Assembly: GCA_964617875.1 (NCBI GenBank)
Contig: CAZUAI010000001.1
Location: 62,001-126,000, forward strand
DNA: 64,000 bases
From: CAZMVY01 sp964617875
GTDB lineage: Bacteria; Planctomycetota; Phycisphaerae; UBA1845; PWPN01
Reading direction: 5' to 3'
How positions within the stretch are numbered: the first letter of the stretch is position 1; each line of letters begins with the position of its first letter. This document shows positions 17,159 to 25,523 of this stretch, in pieces. Under the pieces are notes generated by a model. The model worked only from the letters and a program-made list of their open reading frames with translations, made no database searches and was not told where the DNA came from. The position numbers were made by a program, and so were the translations under genes.

Positions 17159-18664
17159 TCAGCGAGGCGCCCGGAGCCGCTCGACGGCCGCCATCACGTC
17201 GCGGGAACGCATCGCCGGCGGCAGGACGCCGAGCGTCGTCATCGCAAACGCCGTCGAGTTGCGGCGGTTGAGCGAGCCGTGCGTACTGCCGACGCTCCCG
17301 ATCATCGCGTAGAAGAACCGCGAGCCGAAACACGACCCGTCGCGGAGGTTGGCGATCACATCCGGCGGGTTCTCGACGAGTTCGTGAAATGCCTCCCACA
17401 GACGCCGCAGCGGGTCGGGATACACGTGATCGACCGTCGCGGCGAAGAGGGCGTCGCCGTCGATCTCGCCGCCGGGCGAGACCTTGCCCTCGCGCCGCAG
17501 CCGCTCGACGATCCCCGCGAGCTGAAGCGGATCACCGCGCTGCAGTTCGTAGACATAGCCCGCGGCGCCGCGGCGGACCCGCGCCTCACCCCCGCGGTCG
17601 AGCACGATGACGGCGTCGGCCGCCGGATAGCAGGTAAACTCGACGTCCTCATGGCTCAGCAGGCACCTGGCGACGCCGGCCGCGTCCTTCGTGGCGAACT
17701 CGGCATACGTGCAGAGCCCGTACGCGACGGCGACGACGTCGCGCGGGTCGCACAGCGAGTTCCTCTGACGATAGCCGCCCGCCGTCAGAACCTTCTCGAA
17801 CGAGGTCGGCCGGCACTCGACGAGGCAGTGGCCGTGGTCCGCGACGAGCGTGATGTGCGCCTGCCCGCGGCGTTCCCAGAGGATCTGCTCGCACAGCCGG
17901 TCGATCGTCCGCAGGAACTCGAGGAACGCCGGTCGCCCCCACCGGATGCCGAGGCCCGCCGAGCCGATCGAGTAGGTGTAGCCCTCGCCCGTCCTGACCC
18001 TGCGGAACGCATCGACGATGCCCACCATCTCGTGATCGAACACCGCCTGCGGATCGAGATAGCTCAGCCCGTCCCACCAGAACGAGCACCGGTAGGTCAT
18101 CCTGTGGACCCACGGCGCGTTGCGGCCGCTGAGGTAAACGGAGTTGCCGTCGCTCAATCGGTTGGCCTTGTGGTCGAAGTAGAGGGCCTGATTCGCCAGG
18201 CACCGGCCGGCGCGAAAGATCTCGGCGAGCGCCAGGTCGGTCATGCTGGGGAAGCAGCAGATGACGCGCGACGGCGGGTGAAAGAACCGGAACCGCCCCT
18301 CGCGGTAGAGTTCATCGACCAGTTCGAACGGCACGCCATCGAGCGCAATGACGAAGTGGGGGCACTCGCCCGGCTTGATCGCGGTCAGGTCGATCCGCCC
18401 GGCGGGTTCGCCCGGCTTGTCACCCGCGTACGCAATGGCCTGCTTGCGGCCCGATGCGTGCTGGTACTGCCAGAAGTCGGGGCGCCCGTCGCCGGTTGTG
18501 TCGAACGCCGTCGCGACAATGTCCTTGTCCGGCCGTATCTCGATCGGCCCCGGCATGCTCGGCTCCGTTCGGCAGCCAAGGCAGGCCGTCAACCCCGCCA
18601 AGGCGATCATGAAACCCCTGCGAGCGGATGCCGTTCGGCCCCCTTCGTGTCGTGTCAGGTTCAT
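17159..18664 (-). CDS. Alkaline-phosphatase-superfamily-like lipoprotein
   Basis: 501 residues. The N-terminal signal ends in a lipobox (LTACLGC, about 25-31). The core resembles the type I phosphodiesterase/alkaline phosphatase fold: FVIALDGVPFELVDEL (about 105-120) carries the first metal-binding Asp, FPSMTDLA near 140 has a candidate nucleophilic Thr, and ITLVADHGH near 295 gives the Asp-His metal pair; a late His (GSTHGS) may be the third metal ligand. The enzyme probably cleaves a phosphate mono- or diester outside the cytoplasm, but the substrate is unknown. A sentence-like FDTTGDGRPDFWQY near 55 looks like a short Ca-binding EF-hand-type loop. It sits 18 nt downstream of pabB on the same strand. 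Confidence 0.72.
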   Translation of the reverse strand: MNLTRHEGGRTASARRGFMIALAGLTACLGCRTEPSMPGPIEIRPDKDIVATAFDTTGDGRPDFWQYQHASGRKQAIAYAGDKPGEPAGRIDLTAIKPGECPHFVIALDGVPFELVDELYREGRFRFFHPPSRVICCFPSMTDLALAEIFRAGRCLANQALYFDHKANRLSDGNSVYLSGRNAPWVHRMTYRCSFWWDGLSYLDPQAVFDHEMVGIVDAFRRVRTGEGYTYSIGSAGLGIRWGRPAFLEFLRTIDRLCEQILWERRGQAHITLVADHGHCLVECRPTSFEKVLTAGGYRQRNSLCDPRDVVAVAYGLCTYAEFATKDAAGVARCLLSHEDVEFTCYPAADAVIVLDRGGEARVRRGAAGYVYELQRGDPLQLAGIVERLRREGKVSPGGEIDGDALFAATVDHVYPDPLRRLWEAFHELVENPPDVIANLRDGSCFGSRFFYAMIGSVGSTHGSLNRRNSTAFAMTTLGVLPPAMRSRDVMAAVERLRAPR

Positions 18665-18682
18665 TCCAAGAGCATCGTCGAT

Positions 18683-20086
18683 TCACAGCGCCCCGTCCAG
18701 CGTCGCGCCGAGGGCATCGAGTAACGCCGCGGCCTTCGCAAGCGTTTCATCGTATTCGTCGCTCGGCACCGAATCCGCCACAATCCCCCCGCCGGCGTAG
18801 ACCTCCGCTTCGCCACCGGCTACGGCAAGCGTTCTGATGGCGATATTGAATGTCGCCGACCCGTCAAGCCCGATGTATCCGATCGAACCGCAATACACGC
18901 CGCGGGGGACGGGCTCCAGTTCATCGATGATTTCCATCGCCCGGATCTTCGGGGCGCCCGTGATCGAGCCACCCGGGAACGTCGCCCGGAGCAGATCGAC
19001 GACGTCGAGGCCGTCGCGCAAACGTCCCGTCACCGCCCCCACGAGGTGATGCACCGTCGGGTGCTCCTCGAGCGCGGCCGCCTCCGCCACACGAATGCTG
19101 CCGTATTCGCACACCCGTCCCAAATCGTTCCGTTCGAGATCCACAATCATTGTCAGTTCCGCCCGGTCTTTGGGGCTGTTCCATAACTCCGTGCGCAGCA
19201 AGGAGTCCACCGCCGGGTCTGATGAGCGCCGCCGGGTACCCTTGATCGGGCGCGTCACGACGTTTCGGCCCCGCAACGAGAGAAAGAGTTCCGGCGACGC
19301 GCTGACAACCGACGAATCGGGGAGCTGAAGATAAGCACCATAGAACGATGGATTGTGCCGCCGTAATCGCAGGAAGATATCCGCTGGTCGATGGCGAACA
19401 GGAACCACGAACCTCTGGGCGAGATTGACCTGGAAGATGTCGCCGGCGGCGATATAGTCGATCGCGCGAGAAACGGATCGCTCGTAATGGCCCCGCGAGA
19501 AATCACATTTCGCCCGCGTCGGGGCATGTAGGGAACTCGACGAGTCGGATGCAACCTGCTGTCGCACAAGTCGTTCCAACTCTGCCAAACGTTCTTCAAC
19601 AGGCGGGCAGGTGTCCATGCGGCCATGCGCCGGACAATCGACGCCGACCAGATGGCATTGCCCGTGCGTCCAATCGTAAACTATTGCGCTGTCGTAGAAT
19701 GCGAACCATGCTGTGGGCAGGAATCGGTGATTTCCCGTCTTGGCGGGCAGTCGCTCAAGGCATCGCCCCGCCTCATAGCTGAGGAAGCCAATCCAGCCAC
19801 CGACGAACGGCGAGCGCGCCGGGGAATCAGGGGCGGCCTTAACCATCGGTGTACGCTGCAGATGCGTTCGCAAGGCGTCGAAGATGTCGGTTCGATCGCC
19901 CGGGTCAACGCGAAGCACCGCCGCCGGATCACAGGCCAGAATCGAGTAGCGGCCGTACTCAGGATGGACGGCGCTGCTGTCCAGGATGGCCGGGGAGGAC
20001 CGATCGATGACGGCACGGATTGCCACCTCGATCGCCGGGGGATCGGCCATCGGCCGGATTACCAGCCGAGCAGGGCTTTCAGACAT
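18683..20086 (-). CDS. pabB: Aminodeoxychorismate synthase component I
   Basis: About 467 residues, close to the usual PabB length. With a glutaminase partner (PabA/TrpG) it converts chorismate to 4-amino-4-deoxychorismate, the first step to p-aminobenzoate and folate. The chorismate-binding domain shows TRPIKGTRRR: the Lys in PIKGT marks PabB, where anthranilate synthase TrpE has PIAGT. DRAELTMIVDLERNDLGRV, FPGGSITGAPKIRAMEII and GVYCGSIGYI complete the family blocks. I start at the ATG at 20086 (MSESPARL) with AAGG upstream, not the longer frame to 20143. No pabA or pabC is adjacent, so the glutaminase must be encoded elsewhere. Confidence 0.93.
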   Translation of the reverse strand: MSESPARLVIRPMADPPAIEVAIRAVIDRSSPAILDSSAVHPEYGRYSILACDPAAVLRVDPGDRTDIFDALRTHLQRTPMVKAAPDSPARSPFVGGWIGFLSYEAGRCLERLPAKTGNHRFLPTAWFAFYDSAIVYDWTHGQCHLVGVDCPAHGRMDTCPPVEERLAELERLVRQQVASDSSSSLHAPTRAKCDFSRGHYERSVSRAIDYIAAGDIFQVNLAQRFVVPVRHRPADIFLRLRRHNPSFYGAYLQLPDSSVVSASPELFLSLRGRNVVTRPIKGTRRRSSDPAVDSLLRTELWNSPKDRAELTMIVDLERNDLGRVCEYGSIRVAEAAALEEHPTVHHLVGAVTGRLRDGLDVVDLLRATFPGGSITGAPKIRAMEIIDELEPVPRGVYCGSIGYIGLDGSATFNIAIRTLAVAGGEAEVYAGGGIVADSVPSDEYDETLAKAAALLDALGATLDGAL

Positions 20087-20260
20087 GCTCTCGCCTTCGT
20101 CGGGGTACGACTCAACGTTCGTCTCGTTGCCTTCCCGTCCCAAATCATCTATCTTCGCATTGACAACACGGGGCGGTGACGATACCGTATCTCACTACCA
20201 GAGAGCGCGGTGGTTTGACAACCCCATAGGCTGACCTTTGCAGACAAAAGGAACGGAGTC

Positions 20261-21664
20261 ATGAACGTTCGAGCAGGATGGATCGCGAAGGCCGCAGTCG
20301 TGATCGCAACGACTGCTGGTGTGGTTGGCATCTGTCTCGCGGCGGAGACGAACCCGCCCACGACGCAACCGGCTGCCGCATCGCCGGCCAAGGCAGACGG
20401 TTTTCCGTACATTGCGCACGTCACGGGCGACAACGTGAATATCCGCAGCGGCCCCGACGCCAACTACTACCCCGTTCGCAAGGCGAAAGCGAACGAGGAG
20501 GTCACGGTGTACGGCCAGCAATATGACTGGCTGTGCATTGCGCCGCCGAAGGCCTGCTACAGCCTGATCGACCGGCAGTATGTGGACAAGACGGCGGACG
20601 GCGTAGGCGTGGTCAACGGCGACAATGTGTGGGTTCGGGTCGGCAGCGATCTGGATGCGCACCGCTACGCCAAGCAGGTCATGCTGCGCAAGGGCACCGA
20701 GGTGCAGATCCTCGGCGAGACGTCGGACAACGCGTTCTTCAAGATTGCGCCGCCGGAAGGCGCGCGGCTGTGGATCCACGGACAGTTTGTCTCGAAAGGC
20801 CCCGGCTCGGCCGTGAGTCACAGTCCGACGCCGAGGGAGCCCCTGAGCGAGATCGTCACCCCGGTCAAGCCGGCGCCGAAGACGCCCCGCCCCGCCGTCG
20901 CCAAGGCGCCGACGACACAGCCCGCCGCGACGGGCTCGTCGGTGTTCGGCACGTACGCGGAGGAGATCGCCGCGATCGATGAGGCGATCAAGGCCGAGCA
21001 GAAGAAGCCGGCCGAACAGCAGAACATGAAGCCGTTCGTCGATCGCCTGCGGCCGATCGCGCAGCAGGACGACGAGCAGGTCGCCAAACTCTACGCCCAG
21101 CGGCGGATGGAACAGTTGCAGACAAAGGGCGAATTGACCGGCCTGATCCAGAGCCTCGAGGCGGCGAAGGCCGCCGTGGACAAGGAACACGAGGTCGGCG
21201 AAATGGCGCGGAAGGCGATCAAACCCCCGCCCGAGACGATCATCGACGGCCGCGTGAAGGCGAGCGGCGAGTTCCGCCCGAGCGCGATCTTCGGCGGCAA
21301 TTCGCAGGCCTACCCCAGGCGGTATCGGCTGGTCGATCCGGCAACGGAAAAGACGGTCGCCTACGTCGAGCTGCCTGCGGGGACACAGACGGACCCCGAC
21401 CAGTATTTCGGGAAAATGGTCACGGTGTACGCCAGGGAGCGGAAGCTGACTTCCGGCGCCGTCCAGCCGCTCTCGGTGCTGATGGCGGACGAGATCAAGA
21501 TGGAGGCGAAGGGCTTCGCGCCGGGACTGATCGAGCTGCCGAAGACGGATTCCTCGAGCGCCTCGGGCCAGCCGGCGGCAGCCCCGAACGCGGGCGAGCC
21601 GGCGGCTCGGCCGGCACCGACGGCCGACACACCGACGACGCAGCCGGCGGCGGACCAGCAGTAG
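20261..21664 (+). CDS. Exported protein with two bacterial SH3 domains
   Basis: 467 residues. A signal peptide (1-27) is followed by a Thr-Thr-Gln-Pro-Ala linker and two bacterial SH3-like repeats (about 47-107 and 115-178). The first carries the typical NVNIRSGPDANYYPV and the second NVWVRVGSDLDAHRYA. A charged, coiled-coil-prone helical region follows (about 225-320), then a small beta-rich C-terminal part (VKASGEFRPSAIFGGN...YVELPAG) and another TTQPA-rich tail. SH3b domains commonly bind peptidoglycan stem peptides or other cell-envelope ligands, so an envelope-associated scaffold is the best guess; no enzymatic domain is visible. GGAG precedes the ATG at a good distance. Confidence 0.85.
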   Translation: MNVRAGWIAKAAVVIATTAGVVGICLAAETNPPTTQPAAASPAKADGFPYIAHVTGDNVNIRSGPDANYYPVRKAKANEEVTVYGQQYDWLCIAPPKACYSLIDRQYVDKTADGVGVVNGDNVWVRVGSDLDAHRYAKQVMLRKGTEVQILGETSDNAFFKIAPPEGARLWIHGQFVSKGPGSAVSHSPTPREPLSEIVTPVKPAPKTPRPAVAKAPTTQPAATGSSVFGTYAEEIAAIDEAIKAEQKKPAEQQNMKPFVDRLRPIAQQDDEQVAKLYAQRRMEQLQTKGELTGLIQSLEAAKAAVDKEHEVGEMARKAIKPPPETIIDGRVKASGEFRPSAIFGGNSQAYPRRYRLVDPATEKTVAYVELPAGTQTDPDQYFGKMVTVYARERKLTSGAVQPLSVLMADEIKMEAKGFAPGLIELPKTDSSSASGQPAAAPNAGEPAARPAPTADTPTTQPAADQQ

Positions 21665-21720
21665 AGCCGCCAATACGGCACGGCGTCCTTCGAACCGCCG
21701 CACCGCGGGAGTGCTGAATC

Positions 21721-22032
21721 ATGCGAATGCTGAACCGGATCTTCCGCTGGACCCTGATGGCGTGGCTGGGGCTGCAGGGCGTGCTCCTGCAGGAGGGCGG
21801 GTGTTCGGGCATCATCGCTCAGTACACCCTGCAGTCGACGTACACCCCGGAGTGCTCCACGCCCTATCACCTGGATCCGAACGACCCGACGCAGACCTCG
21901 TGCGTTGTGACGACGGCGGACCTCGCCGCCTCGCAGGTCTCGGGCTATCTCACGGCGGTGGCCAACCAGATGATCGGCACGTGGGTCGCGCAGCGGCTTC
22001 GCGTGCCTACGTTCTTCAATCTCGGGACATGA
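21721..22032 (+). CDS. Small exported protein, function unknown
   Basis: 103 residues. A hydrophobic N-terminus (FRWTLMAWLGLQGVLL) ends near EGGC, which could be a lipobox or a signal-peptidase I site. The mature part is short and polar with three further Cys (PEC, SC), then an alanine-rich amphipathic segment. GGGAG lies about 9 nt before the ATG, and the gene follows the SH3-domain gene by 56 nt in the same direction, so cotranscription is likely. I do not recognise a family. It is accepted because of the ribosome binding site, signal sequence and codon bias like its neighbours. Confidence 0.6.
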   Translation: MRMLNRIFRWTLMAWLGLQGVLLQEGGCSGIIAQYTLQSTYTPECSTPYHLDPNDPTQTSCVVTTADLAASQVSGYLTAVANQMIGTWVAQRLRVPTFFNLGT

Positions 22033-22126
22033 CCGCCTCCTCGCGTACGGACACGGGGATGCTCCCCGGCCGATCGGATGTCGAGGAAGCCGGTGCATCC
22101 CCCGAAACAGGCTATCCTAGCGGGCG

Positions 22127-24304
22127 ATGAACACCAGACGGACTACCGATTGGAACTGCGTGCGGCTTCTGCGGCCCGGAACACCCCTTCGTGCTTCCTT
22201 GCCCGTCCGCATTCTCGCCTTGCTGTTTCTGGCGACCCTCCCCCTGTCGGCGGCGGATCTTGCCATCGATCCTGCACGGGTACGGGCAGTCGCGGCGATG
22301 CTGCCCGAAAAGCCGCAGGGACTCGGACGACCGATCAGCGACCGGGCGTCCTGGGGACCGCTGGCGGAACTGCCGGCGGCCCGGACGGCGATCAAGGAAG
22401 CCGAGAAGCTCCTTCACGAGCGGCTGCCCGAGTTGAGCGACGACCTCTACCTCGACTTTTCGCGAACCGGCAACCGGACGCGCTGGCAGGATGTCGCCGC
22501 CGCGCGGCACGGGCGTCTTGACCGGGCCGTCATCGCCGAGTGCATCGAGAACAAGGGGCGGTTCCTGCCCGTGTTCACGGAGGCCCTCCACGCCATGGCC
22601 GAAGAGCGCACGTGGGTGTTGCCCGCGCACGACGGAGGGCTGGCCAACTTCCGCGGGCAGGCGCGAGACATCGACCTGTGGTCGTCGCGCGTGGCGTGGA
22701 TCCTGGCGACGGCGGACTGGCTGCTCGGCGACCGGCTCGATCCTGCCGCCCGGCAGCTCATTCGCGAACAAGCCCGTCGGCGCGTGCTCGACCCGTTCCG
22801 CGAGATGATCGACGGCAAGCGCAAACCGAACTGGTGGCTCACCGGAAGCAACAACTGGAACGCCGTGTGCTTGTCGGGCGTGACCGGGGCGGCACTCGCG
22901 CTGCTCGAGCCGCGCGAGGAGCGGGCCTTCTACGTCGCGGCAGCCGAGAAGCTCTCGCGCCACTTCCTCGCGGGCATCCCGGCCGACGGCTACTGCACCG
23001 AGGGCGTCGGCTACTGGAACTACGGATTCGGCCATTACATGATGCTGGCCGAGACGATCCTGCAGGCGACGGGCGGCCGGATCGATCTGCTGCAGGGCGA
23101 GCACGTGCGGCGGATCGCGATGTACGGTCTTCAGATCGAAATCGTGCCGGGCATCTGCCCGTCGTTCTCTGACTGCCCGGTAGGCGCCCGGCCGGGCGAC
23201 TGGATCATCAACGAAATCGCGCGATACTGGGGCCTGATGCTGCCGTCGCAGGAAGGACGCGGCGACACGCGCATCTCCAATTCGCTGATCCAGACCGCCC
23301 TGTACGCCTTCCCGGCCGACCGCGTCCAGACGCGCCCGGCGACGCGCGAGTGGCCGGGGCCGGGGCCGCGAACCTGGTTCGACCAGGCCGGCGTGCTGAT
23401 CGGACGTCCCGGCGACCAGCAGGACTGCCGGCTCGCCGTGGCGATGAAAGGCGGCCACAACGCCGAGGAGCACAACCACAACGACGTCGGCTCGTACGTC
23501 GTCGTCGCGGACCGGCGGGCGGTCCTCGTCGATCCGGGAGCCGAGGTCTACACCGCGAGGACGTTCAGCGCCCGCCGGTACGACAGCAAGGTCATCAACT
23601 CGTTCGGCCACCCTGTACCGATCGTCGCCGGCCGTATGCAGCAAACCGGACGGCAGGCCCGGGCCCGCGTCGTGCGGACGGACTTCACCGACGCGGCGGA
23701 CACGCTCGCGCTCGACCTGCGAGCGGCGTATGATGTGCCGGGCCTGGAGACGCTCGAGCGGACATTCGTATACTCGCGCCAAGACGGAGGATCGTTGACC
23801 GTCACCGATCAGGTGGCGTTCCAGTCGCCGCAGGCGTTCGGGACCGCGCTGGTGACGTTCGGACAGTGGCGCCGGCAAGGGGAAGACAAGCTGGTCGTCG
23901 AGGACGACGCCGCGGGCGTCGAGGTCGCGATACATGTGGAAGGCGCCGCGTACGACATTCGAGCCGAGGAACTCCACGAGGACCTGTCCATCAAACGAAC
24001 GCCGACGCGAATCGGCATCGATTGCCGCGAGCCCGTCGTCCGTGGTCGAATTACCGTGACCATCCGGCCCGCCCCCGCACGACGCGCGGGTGTCACGAAC
24101 CCTCGGCGGACCACGGTGGCCAGTCCGTCGGCACCGCATTCACTTGCGAGACCGCCCCAGAACCGGCCAGGGGTTCCTGACACCCTCCGCCAAGACCAAG
24201 GCCCCCTGTCGAAAGGCGTCGGGACCCCCACCACCTGCGAAACCGGTATCTCCCAGCAGCCGTCGCTGCGGGATGGAGTTCATCTTGCGGCCCAGGGTTC
24301 CTGA
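22127..24304 (+). CDS. Heparinase II/III-family polysaccharide lyase, exported
   Basis: 725 residues. Signal peptide about 22-44. The first half is the alpha/alpha toroid typical of heparinase II/III-like lyases (WWLTGSNNWNAVCLSG near 238-253 and GVGYWNYGFGHYMM near 290-303, with the catalytic Tyr/His candidates). The second half is the beta-sandwich with GGHNAEEHNHNDVGSYVVVA near 443-462, the conserved His-rich block. Such enzymes cleave uronic-acid-containing polysaccharides by beta-elimination; the substrate is unclear (heparin-like, alginate-like or other). The fold probably ends near residue 650. The remaining ~70 residues are Pro/Ala/Arg-rich and encoded by two REP-like inverted repeats, so the original stop was probably lost. 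Confidence 0.85.
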   Translation: MNTRRTTDWNCVRLLRPGTPLRASLPVRILALLFLATLPLSAADLAIDPARVRAVAAMLPEKPQGLGRPISDRASWGPLAELPAARTAIKEAEKLLHERLPELSDDLYLDFSRTGNRTRWQDVAAARHGRLDRAVIAECIENKGRFLPVFTEALHAMAEERTWVLPAHDGGLANFRGQARDIDLWSSRVAWILATADWLLGDRLDPAARQLIREQARRRVLDPFREMIDGKRKPNWWLTGSNNWNAVCLSGVTGAALALLEPREERAFYVAAAEKLSRHFLAGIPADGYCTEGVGYWNYGFGHYMMLAETILQATGGRIDLLQGEHVRRIAMYGLQIEIVPGICPSFSDCPVGARPGDWIINEIARYWGLMLPSQEGRGDTRISNSLIQTALYAFPADRVQTRPATREWPGPGPRTWFDQAGVLIGRPGDQQDCRLAVAMKGGHNAEEHNHNDVGSYVVVADRRAVLVDPGAEVYTARTFSARRYDSKVINSFGHPVPIVAGRMQQTGRQARARVVRTDFTDAADTLALDLRAAYDVPGLETLERTFVYSRQDGGSLTVTDQVAFQSPQAFGTALVTFGQWRRQGEDKLVVEDDAAGVEVAIHVEGAAYDIRAEELHEDLSIKRTPTRIGIDCREPVVRGRITVTIRPAPARRAGVTNPRRTTVASPSAPHSLARPPQNRPGVPDTLRQDQGPLSKGVGTPTTCETGISQQPSLRDGVHLAAQGS
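24087..24190. repeat. REP-like inverted repeat, family B, copy 2
   Basis: Arms GGGTGTCACGAACCCTCGGC (24088-24107) and GGGGTTCCTGACACCCTCCG (about 24170-24189) are inverted copies enclosing about 60 nt. Size and arm motif (GTGTCAGGAACC type) match copy 1 at 9319. It lies inside the 3' end of the heparinase-like reading frame. Confidence 0.7.
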
Positions 24305-24310
24305 CGCCGG
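24212..24310. repeat. REP-like inverted repeat, family B, copy 3
   Basis: Arms AGGCGTCGGGACCCCC (24214-24229) and CCAGGGTTCCTGACGCC (24292-24308) are inverted relative to each other. The unit lies 21 nt after copy 2, in the same size class, and spans the present stop codon of the heparinase-like gene. Confidence 0.65.
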
Positions 24311-24358
24311 CTTGCCTGCTGACATCGCGACGTCGCCTGACGAAAGAAAGGTGATCCG

Positions 24359-25351
24359 TTGAAACCCGTGCCGATCCATATCGCCCCGATCGTTGCTGTT
24401 CTGATTCTCGTGTCGTCGCCCGCGCGGTCCGCGGAAGTCGCCACCGCGCAGCTTGACGACGCCCTCGCCACGTCGGACGCCCGTGCCGAGGTCTACAAGA
24501 CCGTCGGCGGCACGGCGCTGAAGCTGCACATCTTCAACCCGCCGGGCCACAAGCCTTCCAATCGAACGCCGGCCATCGTGTTCTTCTTCGGCGGCGGGTG
24601 GCTGCACGGGTCCGCCGGGCAGTTCGTGCCGCAGTGCCGCTACATCGCGTCGCGCGGCATGGTCGCGATCACGGCGGATTACCGCGTCTATACCCGGCAC
24701 AAAGCCAGGGTCGTCGATTGCGTGGCCGATGCGCAGTCGGCCGTGCGATGGGTCCGGGCCAATGCAAAGCGGCTCGGCATCGACCCGAACCGGATCGCCG
24801 CCGGCGGCGGCTCGGCGGGCGGCCATCTGGCGGCGGCGACGGCGACGCTCGAGGACTTCACCGGCGACCAGGACGACAAGGTCAGCTTCCGGCCGAACGC
24901 GCTGGTCCTGTTCAACCCCGCGATCGACCTCACGCCCGACGAGACGGAGCCCGGCGAAGCGGGCAGCCGCCACCTGAACCTGCTCCGACGTCTCGGCGCG
25001 AAGCCCGAGGAACTCTCGCCGATGGACCACATCGGTCCCGGCCTGCCGCCGACGATCATCTTCCACGGCAAGGCCGATCGGCTCATCCCGTTTGAGAAGA
25101 TCGAGGCCTTCGCGAAAGCCATGAAGAAGGCGGGCAACCGCTGCGAGGTTGTCGGCTTCGAGGGCCAGGGCCACGGCTTCTTCAATGCCCGCAAGGGCGG
25201 CGACCGCTACCTCCGGGAGACGCTGCGCCTCGCCGACCGCTTCCTGACGTCGCTCGGCTACCTCAAGGGCGAGCCGACGACCGGCCAGGATCACAGTACC
25301 CAGCCTGCGACCCGCCCGTCTGCGAACGATTCGGGCCGTTACGAACCATGA
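24359..25351 (+). CDS. Alpha/beta hydrolase (BD-FAE / acetyl-esterase-like), exported
   Basis: 330 residues with a signal peptide (about 6-25, cleavage after ARSA). The core is an alpha/beta hydrolase: VFFFGGGWLHGS (about 64-75) is the oxyanion-hole HGG-type motif, IAAGGGSAGGHLAAATA (about 146-162) holds the nucleophile Ser in G-x-S-x-G form, IIFHGKADRLIPF (about 235-247) supplies the acid, and GQGHGFF (about 273-279) the His. The layout suits a carboxylesterase acting on acetyl, feruloyl or similar esters on polysaccharides. The start is a TTG at 24359 with AAAGG 8 nt upstream; a GTG three codons later is the alternative. It follows the lyase gene, separated by the REP-like units. Confidence 0.87.
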   Translation: MKPVPIHIAPIVAVLILVSSPARSAEVATAQLDDALATSDARAEVYKTVGGTALKLHIFNPPGHKPSNRTPAIVFFFGGGWLHGSAGQFVPQCRYIASRGMVAITADYRVYTRHKARVVDCVADAQSAVRWVRANAKRLGIDPNRIAAGGGSAGGHLAAATATLEDFTGDQDDKVSFRPNALVLFNPAIDLTPDETEPGEAGSRHLNLLRRLGAKPEELSPMDHIGPGLPPTIIFHGKADRLIPFEKIEAFAKAMKKAGNRCEVVGFEGQGHGFFNARKGGDRYLRETLRLADRFLTSLGYLKGEPTTGQDHSTQPATRPSANDSGRYEP

Positions 25352-25469
25352 AGGTCCAGGTCCCTGACGCCGCGTGGTTCCAGACGGGTATCTGGATGAA
25401 TGGTCAATTTCCGCCGCAAGGTGCGATGAATCACGGGTGATGAGGCCAAAACGGACACCCTCACCCCAT

Positions 25470-25492
25470 CCCTCTCCCTTGAAACGAGAGGG
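25470..25492. repeat. Short palindrome in convergent gap
   Basis: CCCTCTC and GAGAGGG arms (7 bp, perfect) separated by 9 nt, between the convergent hydrolase and UroD-like genes. It could end transcription, but no U-run follows on either strand. A related CTCTCCCC-CAT-GGGGAGAG palindrome lies at 30965-30983. Confidence 0.5.
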
Positions 25493-25501
25493 GGAAAGCG
25501 T

Positions 25502-25523
25502 GCCTCGCTCGCGCTCCGGGCTC
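25502..25523. repeat. Dispersed palindromic repeat, family C, copy 1
   Basis: Minus-strand reading GAGCCCGGAGCGCGAGCGAG; it overlaps the TGA stop codon of the UroD-like gene. Related copies lie at 26942-26974 and 30921-30941. Elements of this kind are common in planctomycete genomes, from general recollection. Confidence 0.6.
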
